Shown here piece after piece: positions 17,467 to 25,552 of a stretch of DNA of 64,000 nt (positions are counted from its first letter, which is position 1; every line of letters begins with the position of its first letter). Source of the DNA: Acidimicrobiales bacterium (GTDB taxonomy: Bacteria; Actinomycetota; Acidimicrobiia; Acidimicrobiales; Aldehydirespiratoraceae); assembly GCA_029247365.1 (NCBI GenBank), contig JAQWLJ010000064.1, positions 87,581 through 151,580 on the forward strand. The letters run 5' to 3'. Below the pieces are notes generated by a model. The model was not told the origin of the DNA. It saw only the letters and a list, made by a program, of their open reading frames with translations, and made no database searches. The position numbers and the translations under genes are program-made.

Positions 17467-18107
17467 GGCTTCAGAGTAGAAGCGGTATGCATAGGGCCCC
17501 GCATCGCGATCCGGTCGGCATCGAAGTGCCCGGTCTCGTTGAGCGACAGCAGCACGGATCGGTGCTCTTCGACCCGGACGCGAGTGATCGACGCGAACTC
17601 GACCTTCACATGAAAGCTCGGTGCAGCGTCGCCAAGAACGGCACGGATAATTTCGCGAATAGTGCCCCCATGGCACGACACGACGACCTTGTGACCGGGC
17701 CGACCGGCCACAAACTCGTGCCACGCAGTGTGCACCCGTTTGGTGAAAACCTCGGGCGGGTCATACCCAATGTCGTCGTAGCGCTGCTCCGCGAGGCCCT
17801 CGAGCAGGTCTTGGGCGTGGGTTGCCCAGATGTCGGTGGGCACGTAGACCGACGAGTTTCGATCGATCTCGTCGAATGCAGAAACGATGCCGATTTCCAT
17901 GCCGAGGGCATCGGCGAGTGGCCGAACTGTGTCGATCGCTCGGGCTTTTGGACTGGCGATGATGGCGTCGATGTCTTCATGGGCCAGCCACGACGAGACC
18001 CGCTCAGCCTGCCAGTCTCCATGCTCGTCGAGGGTCGGGTCGGCAATCGTACCGTCGACGCGACGGTCGATCACGGGCCGGCCGTGGCGGACGATGATGA
18101 CCTCCAC
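17463..18107 (-). CDS. Histidine phosphatase family protein (phosphoglycerate mutase-like)
   Basis: 214 aa. N-terminal VRHGRP contains the phospho-accepting histidine (His8) and Arg; a second Arg lies in SPKARA; the proton donor region is SAFDEID; the second histidine is in VVSCHGG. This is the branch-2-like short phosphatase fold acting on small phosphorylated metabolites. A second, related histidine phosphatase lies at 38330-38944, sharing an N-terminal RHGRPV and a central SKVYVP/SSVYVP motif, so the two look like paralogues. Start one base after the aquaporin stop. Confidence 0.9.
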   Translation of the reverse strand: MEVIIVRHGRPVIDRRVDGTIADPTLDEHGDWQAERVSSWLAHEDIDAIIASPKARAIDTVRPLADALGMEIGIVSAFDEIDRNSSVYVPTDIWATHAQDLLEGLAEQRYDDIGYDPPEVFTKRVHTAWHEFVAGRPGHKVVVSCHGGTIREIIRAVLGDAAPSFHVKVEFASITRVRVEEHRSVLLSLNETGHFDADRIAMRGPMHTASTLKP

Positions 18108-18108
18108 G

Positions 18109-18759
18109 TCAGCCGTCCGGGTAGATCACTCGTATGGCGGCGACAGCAAGCCCTGCGCCAACCAGCTGCATCACCACAAATATCGGTGCACTTGCGGGAT
18201 CGATGCCAGCGAATGTGTTGGAGAGCGTTCGGGTCACCGACACTGCGGGGTTGGCAAACGAGGTCGACGATGTAAACCAGTACGCGCCGCCGATATAGGC
18301 CGCAACCGCCCCCGCTGCGAGCTGGTCGCGGCCCGAGCGAACGAGCGCGAAAATGAGGAAAACCAACCCGAAGGTAGCGACGATCTCACCGATGAACTGA
18401 CCTGAGCCTTCACGGACCTTTTCGCTGATGTTGATCGCGTCGAGCTCGAACATCAGGTTCGCGATCATCGCCCCGATGGCGCCACCCGCGACCTGGGCGG
18501 CGACGTACGGAGCCACGTCGGCCCACGGCCGGCGTCCCAACGCTGCGTCAGCGAGGGTCACCGCCGGATTGAAATGGGCGCCGCTCACGGGACCGAACAT
18601 CACGATGATGGCGTAGAGCACGCCGACCGTCGCACCCGCGTTCGCCAAAAGTTGCAGGCCGACATCGTCGGTCAGCCGCTCGGCCATGATCCCGGAACCG
18701 ATAACACCAATCAGCAGGAAAAGCGTGCCGATGAACTCTGCGAGCAGGCGTCGAGGCAT
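18109..18759 (-). CDS. Aquaporin/glycerol-facilitator (MIP) family channel
   Basis: 216 aa, six membrane segments plus two half-helices. Both NPA boxes are intact: SGAHFNPAVT and SFANPAVSVTRT. The second box followed by SNTFAGIDP resembles the aquaporins found beside arsenic-resistance genes (AqpS type), though no ars genes are here. The start is the ATG at 18759 (MPRRLLAEFIGT, where the family begins); the in-frame stretch upstream is proline/glycine-rich and overlaps a set of strong hairpins, so it is read as leader RNA. Confidence 0.92.
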   Translation of the reverse strand: MPRRLLAEFIGTLFLLIGVIGSGIMAERLTDDVGLQLLANAGATVGVLYAIIVMFGPVSGAHFNPAVTLADAALGRRPWADVAPYVAAQVAGGAIGAMIANLMFELDAINISEKVREGSGQFIGEIVATFGLVFLIFALVRSGRDQLAAGAVAAYIGGAYWFTSSTSFANPAVSVTRTLSNTFAGIDPASAPIFVVMQLVGAGLAVAAIRVIYPDG

Positions 18760-18772
18760 ACCGATCACGGCC

Positions 18773-18915
18773 GCGGTTCTAGCACCGCTCGAGGGCCGGG
18801 GCTTGGGCCCGGCCGTCGGTTTCCGCCGACCGGGCCCCAGTTTCCCTGGAGGGGGATCGGAGGCACTTGGGCCTCCGAGTTGGTGTTGCATGGCCCTGCA
18901 TCCACGTAACACCAA
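18773..18915 (-). promoter_or_regulatory. Structured leader upstream of the aquaporin gene (four hairpins)
   Basis: In the 274-base gap between the Nudix stop and the aquaporin start, four inverted repeats follow one another: 18880-18886/18909-18915 (7 bp, inner TGCA/TGCA pairing), 18858-18864/18871-18877 (CGGAGGC/GCCTCCG, 6-base loop), 18805-18811 plus 18815-18819 pairing with 18831-18837 plus 18826-18830 (12 bp with a 3-base bulge), and 18773-18777/18784-18788 (5 bp). No U-tract follows, so a simple terminator is unlikely. It could be a cis-regulatory RNA or operator array. I do not recognise a known riboswitch. Confidence 0.45.
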
Positions 18916-19033
18916 ACCCACCGTGATGTTAGCCGACCGAACCCCGGCCTGTCAGATCGAGGCGTAAACAAACCGACACATAACCGAAAAGTTGCAGGAC
19001 TCACCGTGTTCGATCCCGTCATGGGGCAGCGGT

Positions 19034-19633
19034 TCAGAATGTGGTGACTCCCCAGTCATAGGTGCGTTTTCGGCCACATTGTGTTCCTGAGAAGGCTTCT
19101 TCCACATTTCGGTACTGCGACAGGGCCGTGAGGAACGAGACCGTGGGCGTAATGGCGTGCAACTCACCCCGATCGAGCCGATCGAGCGTGTCGCTGGGGC
19201 GCTCCCACCAGACATCGACGAGCTCCGGATCGCACACCGCCGCCTCGCCGCCTGGATGCCGGGCCAAAAAGAAGCGAGTGTCATAGCGGCGCGGGGCGTC
19301 CTCGGGCGTAACCCAGTGACCGACGGCGGCGAAGCAGGCGCCGTCGATGACCGCCTCGACATCGGGCCACAGACCGACCTCTTCGCGACTCTCGCGGACG
19401 GCGGCGTGGAGGTAACCGGCGGCGTCGGCCGCGGAGAGTCCCGGTGCGGCCGCGCCTGGGAGACGCGACGGACCGACGGCGAAATCCGCGGCGTCGACTG
19501 CGCCGCCGGGATAGACGATCATGTCGCCGACGAACGCGCCGGGGCGCCGTTTCCCGATCAGGACGTGCAGGTCGGGGCGATCATCAATGATGACCATCGA
19601 CGCAGCAGCGAGCGCCGGGATCGGGGCGGTCAT
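19034..19633 (-). CDS. Nudix hydrolase (NUDT19-like with inserted loop)
   Basis: 199 aa. The Nudix box is split: GGAVDAAD supplies the Gly side and HAAVRESREEVGL the REx2EEx G part, with a roughly 25-residue insertion between, as in the NUDT19/coenzyme A diphosphatase-like branch. The likely reaction is hydrolysis of a nucleoside diphosphate linked to another moiety; with so many CoA-ester enzymes around, a CoA derivative is a plausible substrate, but this is inference. Start overlaps the SDR stop by four bases (ATGA). Confidence 0.88.
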   Translation of the reverse strand: MTAPIPALAAASMVIIDDRPDLHVLIGKRRPGAFVGDMIVYPGGAVDAADFAVGPSRLPGAAAPGLSAADAAGYLHAAVRESREEVGLWPDVEAVIDGACFAAVGHWVTPEDAPRRYDTRFFLARHPGGEAAVCDPELVDVWWERPSDTLDRLDRGELHAITPTVSFLTALSQYRNVEEAFSGTQCGRKRTYDWGVTTF

Positions 19634-20415
19634 GTATCGAAGTACTCGCCGGCGTTCACGATGATGCGCTGACCGGTCACCATCCGACTCCGCTCGGACA
19701 AGAAAAAAATCACCGATTCAGCAACGTCGTCATCAGTTGGCATCTCCCGCAACGCCATGCCCGACTCGATCTCGGCTTTGACGTCGGCCGGTTCAACACC
19801 ACGCTCCCCCGCCTGCCACTGGCAGTAGAACTCGACATTTGGGCCCCACATCCATGTGGGCACAACCGTGTTAACCCGGATCTTGTCAGGACCGAGGTCG
19901 TTGGCAAGGTCGCGGGCGACGGCAACAAGCGCTGCCTTCGACGGACCGTACGGGCCTTGGGGGACGGGGTTTGGCTTGTGCGCCGACTGCGATCCGATGA
20001 GCACGACCGAACCACCGCCGTTCGCCCTCAGTGCAGGCACACAACCCCGCACGAGGTTGGTCGTACCGAACACGTTGACCTCGAGCACGTTGCGAAAAGT
20101 CTCGGGGTCAGTCTCGAGCAACGTGCCCATGATGGCGTCGTACGCGGCAACGTTCGCAACGCCATCGAGCCCGCCGAACTTCGCTACGCCAGCATCAACG
20201 GCGGTCGTCACGGCGTCGAGATCCATGATGTCAGCACCAGCCGCAAGCGTGCGCTCCCCCGATGGGTCAAGCGCGGCCATGGCGGCTTTGAGCCGTTCGA
20301 CGTTGCGGGCAGTGGCGATGACGTTGGCTCCGTCGCGCAACGCAGCGGCTACACATGCGGTACCAAGCCCGGGACCGACCCCGGAGATGAGAACTGTCTT
20401 GCCGTCGAGGACCAT
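19630..20415 (-). CDS. Short-chain dehydrogenase/reductase
   Basis: 261 aa classical SDR. Cofactor loop SGVGPGLGTA (10-19), NVAAYD region in place of NNAG, catalytic Ser in VLIGSQSAHKPN, and Tyr-Gly-Pro-Ser-Lys (YxxxK) at about residue 160. C-terminal GQRIIVNAGEYF is the usual dimer strand. NAD(P)-dependent oxidation or reduction of an unidentified alcohol/ketone in the cytoplasm. It overlaps the Nudix gene and follows the TAP-type hydrolase-like lipoprotein gene region on the same strand, so a common transcript is likely. Confidence 0.9.
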   Translation of the reverse strand: MVLDGKTVLISGVGPGLGTACVAAALRDGANVIATARNVERLKAAMAALDPSGERTLAAGADIMDLDAVTTAVDAGVAKFGGLDGVANVAAYDAIMGTLLETDPETFRNVLEVNVFGTTNLVRGCVPALRANGGGSVVLIGSQSAHKPNPVPQGPYGPSKAALVAVARDLANDLGPDKIRVNTVVPTWMWGPNVEFYCQWQAGERGVEPADVKAEIESGMALREMPTDDDVAESVIFFLSERSRMVTGQRIIVNAGEYFDT

Positions 20416-20432
20416 TGGGTCAGCCTCGCGGA

Positions 20433-21950
20433 TCAGCCCGGGTTGAACCAGTCGACGGGCACCGACTCGTCGGCGCAGTCGGTGGCAGGCGTATCGCCGT
20501 CGCCTTCGACAAACTCGACGACGATTCGCTGGATGCAGTCATTGCCGATCCAAATGCCGTGACTGCGGCCACCCTGGGTGACCACGCTGCTGTTCAGCAG
20601 CAATTCAGCCACGGCCTCCGCGTACGCCGGAGGCGTGATCGGATCGAACGTCCCCGAGAGCAGCACAACCGGGAGATCCGACGAGATTGGGGCAGGGGCT
20701 GAATGTGGTGTGACCGGCCAAGCTGCGCATGATTCGACCAATGAGGTCGTGACGATTGCCCCGGAGAACCCGCCGATGGTCGTGTCGACGCCGGTGGCGC
20801 GATCGACCCGCTCTGCACACTGCACGGCGAAGTACGAACCTTCGTCGTTGGCACCGTAAGCGGACGCGAGCGTCCGGCTCCCGGTGGCGGCGAGCCACTG
20901 CGCGGCGTCGGCGTCGCCCGCTTCGATGGCCGCTACTGCGGCGGGAAGTCCTGCGATATGACGCTCGCTGTAGAGCAGGAGGAACGTGAGCTCGGCGAAC
21001 CGTTGACCATCAAGCTTTACGGTGAAGTCGAACCCGAAGCCGTTGTCACCTCGGGCCAAGGGGACCGCCACGGGTTGGGCGTCGAGTTGGTCGACCGTGC
21101 GATCGAGCAATGCCGCGAAGTCGTCGGTCGAGGCCGAGCATTCGCTGCTGGCGGCGCATGCGTCGGCGATGGCATCGATCGACGACTGCGCTGACGCGGC
21201 AACGGCACGATCGAGATCGAGCGAGATGGGATAGACCCCATCGAGCACGACACCAGCGAGCCCGGGCCGTGGCTCACGGAGCAGTTCCATTGCGATCGTC
21301 GTGCCGTAGGAGACACCGTACGCGTACCACTCATCGACGTGGCCAAGGCCGACCATCACGGTCGCGACATCATCGGCATGCAGGGCCGAGTCGGCATAGT
21401 TCAGCAAGGTCTCGTCGGCGAGGCGATCTGCGCACGCGGTGAGTGCGGCTTGACCCGCCTTGTCGACATCGGGAAAGTCGAGCGAGAGGAGTTGGGGAAT
21501 GACGCTGTCGTACTCGGGGCAGTCAAGGTCGACACTCGTGAATCCCGTGCCCCGCTGGTCGATGAATACTTGGGTGTACGACTGACGGGGCAACCATGCG
21601 GCGAGATCGGTGCTCGCGCCACCCGGGCCACCCTGGAGGACGGCCATCGCACCGGTTTCTGCATCGGTTCCGGCCAGCGTTGCGATCGAGATCTCGGTCG
21701 TGCCTGCCTCTGCATCGTCGGGATCGAGCAGGAGTGCAACGATCCCGCACGCCAGGCCGTCGCGAGCGACGCGGTCAGGACAGTCGACCTGCTCGAAGAG
21801 CGGTTCGAGGAGCCATGACACGCTGCTGGGCGCGCCCGTTCCTCCGGAGGTGGTCGTCGTACGCAACGGCGCGGCCGACTCGCCGCCGCCGCAGGCCGGC
21901 GCGAGTACTGCCAGGATGAGCCCGGCCGCCAGCGCTCGGCGCTGGATCAC
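20433..21950 (-). CDS. Secreted lipoprotein alpha/beta hydrolase, tripeptidyl-aminopeptidase (TAP) type
   Basis: 505 aa from the GTG at 21950, which overlaps the preceding stop by four bases. The N terminus is a lipoprotein signal (AAGLILAVLAPAC, Cys followed by GGGES) and a Thr/Ser-rich linker. Catalytic features: oxyanion segment QGGPGGAST, then FIDQRGTGFT, nucleophile Gly-Val-Ser-Tyr-Gly, Asp in LSGTFDPITPP and His in GGRSHGIW, the last two within the TAP-like C-terminal domain. The family cleaves short peptides or esters outside the membrane. It is probably anchored on the outer face of the cytoplasmic membrane. Confidence 0.88.
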   Translation of the reverse strand: MIQRRALAAGLILAVLAPACGGGESAAPLRTTTTSGGTGAPSSVSWLLEPLFEQVDCPDRVARDGLACGIVALLLDPDDAEAGTTEISIATLAGTDAETGAMAVLQGGPGGASTDLAAWLPRQSYTQVFIDQRGTGFTSVDLDCPEYDSVIPQLLSLDFPDVDKAGQAALTACADRLADETLLNYADSALHADDVATVMVGLGHVDEWYAYGVSYGTTIAMELLREPRPGLAGVVLDGVYPISLDLDRAVAASAQSSIDAIADACAASSECSASTDDFAALLDRTVDQLDAQPVAVPLARGDNGFGFDFTVKLDGQRFAELTFLLLYSERHIAGLPAAVAAIEAGDADAAQWLAATGSRTLASAYGANDEGSYFAVQCAERVDRATGVDTTIGGFSGAIVTTSLVESCAAWPVTPHSAPAPISSDLPVVLLSGTFDPITPPAYAEAVAELLLNSSVVTQGGRSHGIWIGNDCIQRIVVEFVEGDGDTPATDCADESVPVDWFNPG

Positions 21951-22747
21951 CAGAGCTGGTCGGTGTAGGTATCGGTGCCGACGATGGTGGGAAGGAACGG
22001 AGCGGCGAATCGGACGCTGCCCTTGCCCGTGTCGGCGAGACCATCGGCGTAGGCATGGAAGCGATCCCACACCTCCTCGGGATCCGCCTCGAGGAAGAAC
22101 ATCTGCAAGCGCCGCTCCGGTGGGCCCGGTGGCATGCCGAGATCCATCGGCGCGTTTGCGGTGCCTTCGCCCATCGTGATGTAACGCCACGACACCATGC
22201 TGGCTACCGGCGAGTCGTTCATGAGCGCGGGCAATGCCTCGGACTCCAGGTGTGACCCCAGTTCGTCATCAGACACGCCGTCGGCTGGGTCGACAGCAAC
22301 GATGGCCAAGCTGGCGTAGTTGGCGTCGAACGCAAGCTCGATGGGGACTGGATCATCGTCGCGGTAGTGATGCTCGGGCTTGTTGACGAGCACCGTGTGG
22401 GCGTGCTGTCGCTCCATGAAACCGCGGTTGTTCATGTAGAGCTCGACGACCTGCTCACCCGCCCAGCCGAAGTGCTCGTCGTGCTTGCCGTCGAGCACCC
22501 AGTAGGTGGCGAGGTACGAACCCTTGTCGATCGGTGAGGCCACCGCATCGGCGTCCGTCGGGAACCGGAGATCCTTCATCGCTCGCGTGGCGACCCATCG
22601 CTTTCCGGCGAACAGCCACGGACCGATCATGCAGCCCGCGTAGAAGTGATCTCGCTCGTACCAGCGGTTGTACTCGACCTCATGGCCCTTGTTGGGGTCG
22701 ACCAGAGTAAAGAGTGCCGAGCCAGCGACGATCGGGTAGTCGTTCAC
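21947..22747 (-). CDS. Uncharacterised protein, EthD/dimeric alpha-beta barrel-like
   Basis: 266 aa from the GTG at 22747, ten bases after the MaoC stop. I do not recognise a named family. An N-terminal FTLVDPNKGHEVEYNRWYERDHFYAGCMIGPW resembles the start of EthD-type dimeric alpha+beta barrels (N-x-W-Y-x-x-H near the first helix), and a second similar half may begin around VPIELAFDANYASLAIVAVDP with YRYITMG later, which would give two ferredoxin-like repeats. No signal peptide or membrane segment. Placement between a MaoC hydratase and a lipoprotein hydrolase suggests catabolism. Confidence 0.65.
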   Translation of the reverse strand: MNDYPIVAGSALFTLVDPNKGHEVEYNRWYERDHFYAGCMIGPWLFAGKRWVATRAMKDLRFPTDADAVASPIDKGSYLATYWVLDGKHDEHFGWAGEQVVELYMNNRGFMERQHAHTVLVNKPEHHYRDDDPVPIELAFDANYASLAIVAVDPADGVSDDELGSHLESEALPALMNDSPVASMVSWRYITMGEGTANAPMDLGMPPGPPERRLQMFFLEADPEEVWDRFHAYADGLADTGKGSVRFAAPFLPTIVGTDTYTDQLW

Positions 22748-22757
22748 GAGCGGTGCA

Positions 22758-23228
22758 TCAGGAGTCGAAGACGGTGCGGCCGATCCACTCAGCAATCAGC
22801 GCGGGCTTGTCTTCACCCTCGATCTCGATAGTGAAGGACCGAGTCGAGTTAATGGCAGTGCCCTTGAGTTCGACATTGCTGGTAACTGCCTTGGCCCGAA
22901 TGCGCTTGCCGGAGAGCACGGGGTTCACGAAGCGAACCTTGTCAAAGCCGTAGTTGATGCCCATCTGGACGCCTTCGAGCTTTGGGCCGTCGTTCGGAAC
23001 GGTGCTCGACAGGTGGACGAGCATCGAGAGGGTGAGAAAGCCGTGCGCAATGGTGCCGCCGAAGACCGGCGTCGCGCGCTCAGGATCGAGGTGGATGAAC
23101 TGGTGGTCGAGGGTGCAGTCGGCGAACTGATTGATCTGGTCCTGCGTGACCTCGAACCACTCGCCGATCGCTTCGTCCTGGCCCACGCGGGCGCTCAGGG
23201 CTTCGTGGGCGGCTGCGGCGTTGCTCAT
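22758..23228 (-). CDS. MaoC-like (R)-specific enoyl-CoA hydratase
   Basis: 156 aa, the usual length of single hot-dog MaoC proteins. The hydratase-2 motif is visible as FADCTLDHQFIHLDPERA with the catalytic Asp and His (about 36-41), followed by GGTIAHGFLTLSML and the KVRFVNPV strand. It adds water to a trans-2-enoyl-CoA to give the (R)-3-hydroxyacyl-CoA. It heads the run that includes the EthD-like gene, the lipoprotein hydrolase, the SDR and the Nudix gene. Confidence 0.92.
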   Translation of the reverse strand: MSNAAAAHEALSARVGQDEAIGEWFEVTQDQINQFADCTLDHQFIHLDPERATPVFGGTIAHGFLTLSMLVHLSSTVPNDGPKLEGVQMGINYGFDKVRFVNPVLSGKRIRAKAVTSNVELKGTAINSTRSFTIEIEGEDKPALIAEWIGRTVFDS

Positions 23229-23269
23229 GTCGGTACTCCCTCGGTCGATGATCTCGAGAGACTAGGTGA

Positions 23270-24145
23270 CTACGGCGCCGAGGCGCGAAGCGCGTTGGTG
23301 AGCATCTCGACCGATGGATTGGTCGCTGCGCCCGTGCGGGTCGCGAACACAAGCCGCCGCTCGGCGATGATCTTGCCTGGTCCAAGATCGCCGGCTTGCA
23401 CAACCGGCAGGGCCGTCGCCCCGACGCCGAGCGAAACCATCGTGCGCAGGACTTCGGGTTGATTCGATTCGGCGACGATGTCGAGTGGTGCGCCGAGCTC
23501 GATGAGTGCCGCCTCAATCACTGACCGCGTGTGCGAGCCGACAGCGAACAGGACCCACGGGCCCCAGTGGGCCGGGTTGGGGGCCAGCCCGCCGGTAGGC
23601 GTGAAGACTGCAATGGGCTCAACAAGAAGCTGTTCGAGTCCAACACCAGCACGTCCGCTGGCATTCGGTGGCGCGACACAGACCGCCATGTCGAGATCGC
23701 CGGCCGCAACCAGATCAAGAAGGTCACCCGAAGGTGCGACCTGGAGTGTGAGATCGAGGCCGTCGTGGTCGGCCTGGAAGCGGCGGAGCGTCTCGGGATA
23801 GTGGCCGACCGCAGCGGCATCGATCATGCCGACGCGAAGCCGACCCGATCGCCCGCTTCGAGCCCGCTCGGCCCAGTTCGCGAGGTCGCCGGTGAGTGCG
23901 ACCACCTGCCGGGCGTGGGCGAGCACGGGTTCGGCGCCCGAACGTAGGGTCCGCCTCCGACCATCTCGATCGAAGAGCGGGACACCCACCCGGCGCTCGA
24001 GCTCGGCGAGCCCCTGCGACAGTGCTGAGGCCGATACGCCGACTGATTCGGCTGCAACTGACCAAGACGGCGCGTTCGAGACTGCGACGAGGTACTCGAG
24101 TTGGCGGATCGAGAGGTCGGGGAGGGACTGGCTCACCCTGTGCAC
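23270..24145 (-). CDS. LysR-family transcriptional regulator
   Basis: 291 aa. N-terminal winged helix-turn-helix (LSIRQLEYLVAVSNAPSWSVAAESVGVSASALSQGLAELERRVGVPLFDRDGRR, quoted by key parts: QLEYLVAV and ASALSQGLAELE), then a linker helix and a periplasmic-binding-like effector domain beginning at RLRVGMIDAA. GTG start. Divergent from the inositol-3-phosphate synthase gene with 62 bases between starts, a typical LysR arrangement, and 41 bases upstream of maoC on its own strand side, so either neighbour could be its target. Confidence 0.92.
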   Translation of the reverse strand: MHRVSQSLPDLSIRQLEYLVAVSNAPSWSVAAESVGVSASALSQGLAELERRVGVPLFDRDGRRRTLRSGAEPVLAHARQVVALTGDLANWAERARSGRSGRLRVGMIDAAAVGHYPETLRRFQADHDGLDLTLQVAPSGDLLDLVAAGDLDMAVCVAPPNASGRAGVGLEQLLVEPIAVFTPTGGLAPNPAHWGPWVLFAVGSHTRSVIEAALIELGAPLDIVAESNQPEVLRTMVSLGVGATALPVVQAGDLGPGKIIAERRLVFATRTGAATNPSVEMLTNALRASAP

Positions 24146-24148
24146 AAT

Positions 24149-24199
24149 AGTTCAGATTTGCTTCACTACTAGCACGTGTCGTTCATCATTGCTTAGGGT
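24149..24199. promoter_or_regulatory. Divergent control region between lysR and ino1
   Basis: The spacer holds an imperfect dyad AGTTCA-N7-TTCACT (24149-24167) that could be a LysR site, two GTTCAT repeats (24181 and 24198 region), and TAGGGT at 24194-24199, a -10-like hexamer eight bases before the ino1 ATG, which would give a leaderless or nearly leaderless transcript. All are weak by themselves. Confidence 0.3.
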
Positions 24200-24207
24200 T
24201 CATTGCC

Positions 24208-25509
24208 ATGACGAAACGTGACATCGCCCCCGCTACCGGCAAGCTGGGCGTCTTGACGCCCGGCCTCGGTGCCGTCTCATCGACCTTCATCGCCGGTGTC
24301 CTCTCAGCCCGCCAGACCGGAGTCGCCCCGCTCGGCTCGGTCAGCCAGATGGCGCACATCCGCATCGGCACCCGCGAAGAAGGACGCAATCCGCTTATTC
24401 GGGACTTCGCTCCGCTCGCCTCGCTCGATGACATCGTCTTCGGCGGCTGGGACCCGATCTCGGCCAACGCACTCGAGGCGGCCCGCACGTGCGGCGTGCT
24501 CGAGGAGAAAGACCTCTCCCCCATCGCCCAGGAGCTCGAAGGCATTGTCGCCATGGACGCCGTCTTCGACCAGAAGTGGGTCAGCCGTCTTGATGGCACC
24601 CGCGTCAAGAGCGAAACCAACAAGTGGGATCAGGCCATGGCGCTCATGGCCGATATCGAGAACTTCCGGACCAAGAACGGCTGTGACCGCCTTGTCATGG
24701 TCTGGTGTGGCTCGACCGAAGCGTTCCAGGAGCCGTCGACCGTCCACGACTCGGTCGCCGCGTTCGAGCAGGGCCTGAAGGACAACGACCACAACATCTC
24801 GCCGTCGCAGATCTACGTGTATGCCGCGCTCCAGAGCGATGTGCCGTTCGCCAATGGCGCCCCGAACCTGTCGACCGACCTGCCCTGCATGCAGGAGTTG
24901 TCGAAGACCCGTGGCGTGCCGATCGCAGGCAAGGACTTCAAGACGGGCCAGACCCTCATGAAGACGCTGATCGCACCGGGCCTCAAGGCCCGCATGCTCG
25001 GTCTGCGCGGCTGGTACTCCACCAACATCCTCGGCAACCGTGACGGCGAAGTGCTCGACGCCCCCGAGAACTTCAAGACGAAGGAAGAGTCGAAGCTCGG
25101 CGTGCTCCACAAGATTCTGGAGCCTGACGTCTACCCCGACCTCTACGGCAACATCGACCACGTCGTGCGGATCAACTACTACCCGCCGCGCGGTGACAAC
25201 AAGGAAGGCTGGGACGCCATCGACATCTTCGGATGGATGGGGTACCCCATGCAGATCAAGATCGACTTCCTGTGCCGCGATTCGATTCTGGCTGCGCCGA
25301 TCGTGCTCGATCTCGCCCTGTTCATGGACCTTGCGATGCGCGCCGGAGAGTCAGGAGTGCAGGAGTGGCTGAGCTTCTACCTGAAGGCGCCGCAGTCGGC
25401 CGGTGACAGCCCCGCCGAGCAGGACCTGTTCATCCAGCAAACCAAGCTGAAGAACACCCTTCGCGAGTGGATGGGCGAACTACCCGTCACCCACAGCGAG
25501 GCTGGCTGA
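24208..25509 (+). CDS. ino1: Inositol-3-phosphate synthase
   Basis: 433 aa. Converts glucose-6-phosphate to 1D-myo-inositol 3-phosphate with internal NAD redox. Seen: N-terminal nucleotide loop LGVLTPGLGAVSSTF, the central FANGAPNLSTDLPCMQELSK segment, VPIAGKDFKTGQTLMKT with catalytic lysines, GWYSTNILGNRDGEVL, and KEESKLGVL. In actinomycetes the product feeds mycothiol and phosphatidylinositol lipids, which fits mscR and the DinB gene in this window. Divergent from a LysR regulator. Confidence 0.93.
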   Translation: MTKRDIAPATGKLGVLTPGLGAVSSTFIAGVLSARQTGVAPLGSVSQMAHIRIGTREEGRNPLIRDFAPLASLDDIVFGGWDPISANALEAARTCGVLEEKDLSPIAQELEGIVAMDAVFDQKWVSRLDGTRVKSETNKWDQAMALMADIENFRTKNGCDRLVMVWCGSTEAFQEPSTVHDSVAAFEQGLKDNDHNISPSQIYVYAALQSDVPFANGAPNLSTDLPCMQELSKTRGVPIAGKDFKTGQTLMKTLIAPGLKARMLGLRGWYSTNILGNRDGEVLDAPENFKTKEESKLGVLHKILEPDVYPDLYGNIDHVVRINYYPPRGDNKEGWDAIDIFGWMGYPMQIKIDFLCRDSILAAPIVLDLALFMDLAMRAGESGVQEWLSFYLKAPQSAGDSPAEQDLFIQQTKLKNTLREWMGELPVTHSEAG

Positions 25510-25543
25510 GCCCACCTGGCCCGAAGAGCACGAGGCTGGCTGA
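25497..25543. repeat. Short direct repeat across the ino1 stop codon
   Basis: CGAGGCTGGCTGA occurs at 25497-25509, where it encodes the last codons and stop of ino1, and again at 25531-25543, 34 bases on, in the gap before the convergent PhyH gene. The two copies are exact over 13 bases. It looks like a small duplication of the gene's 3' end. Confidence 0.7.
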
Positions 25544-25552
25544 CGGTTCTTC

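Noticed and set aside
18760..18921. An N-terminal extension of the aquaporin
   Set aside because: The stretch encodes Pro/Gly-rich sequence over strong hairpins, and the family begins at MPRRLLAEF.
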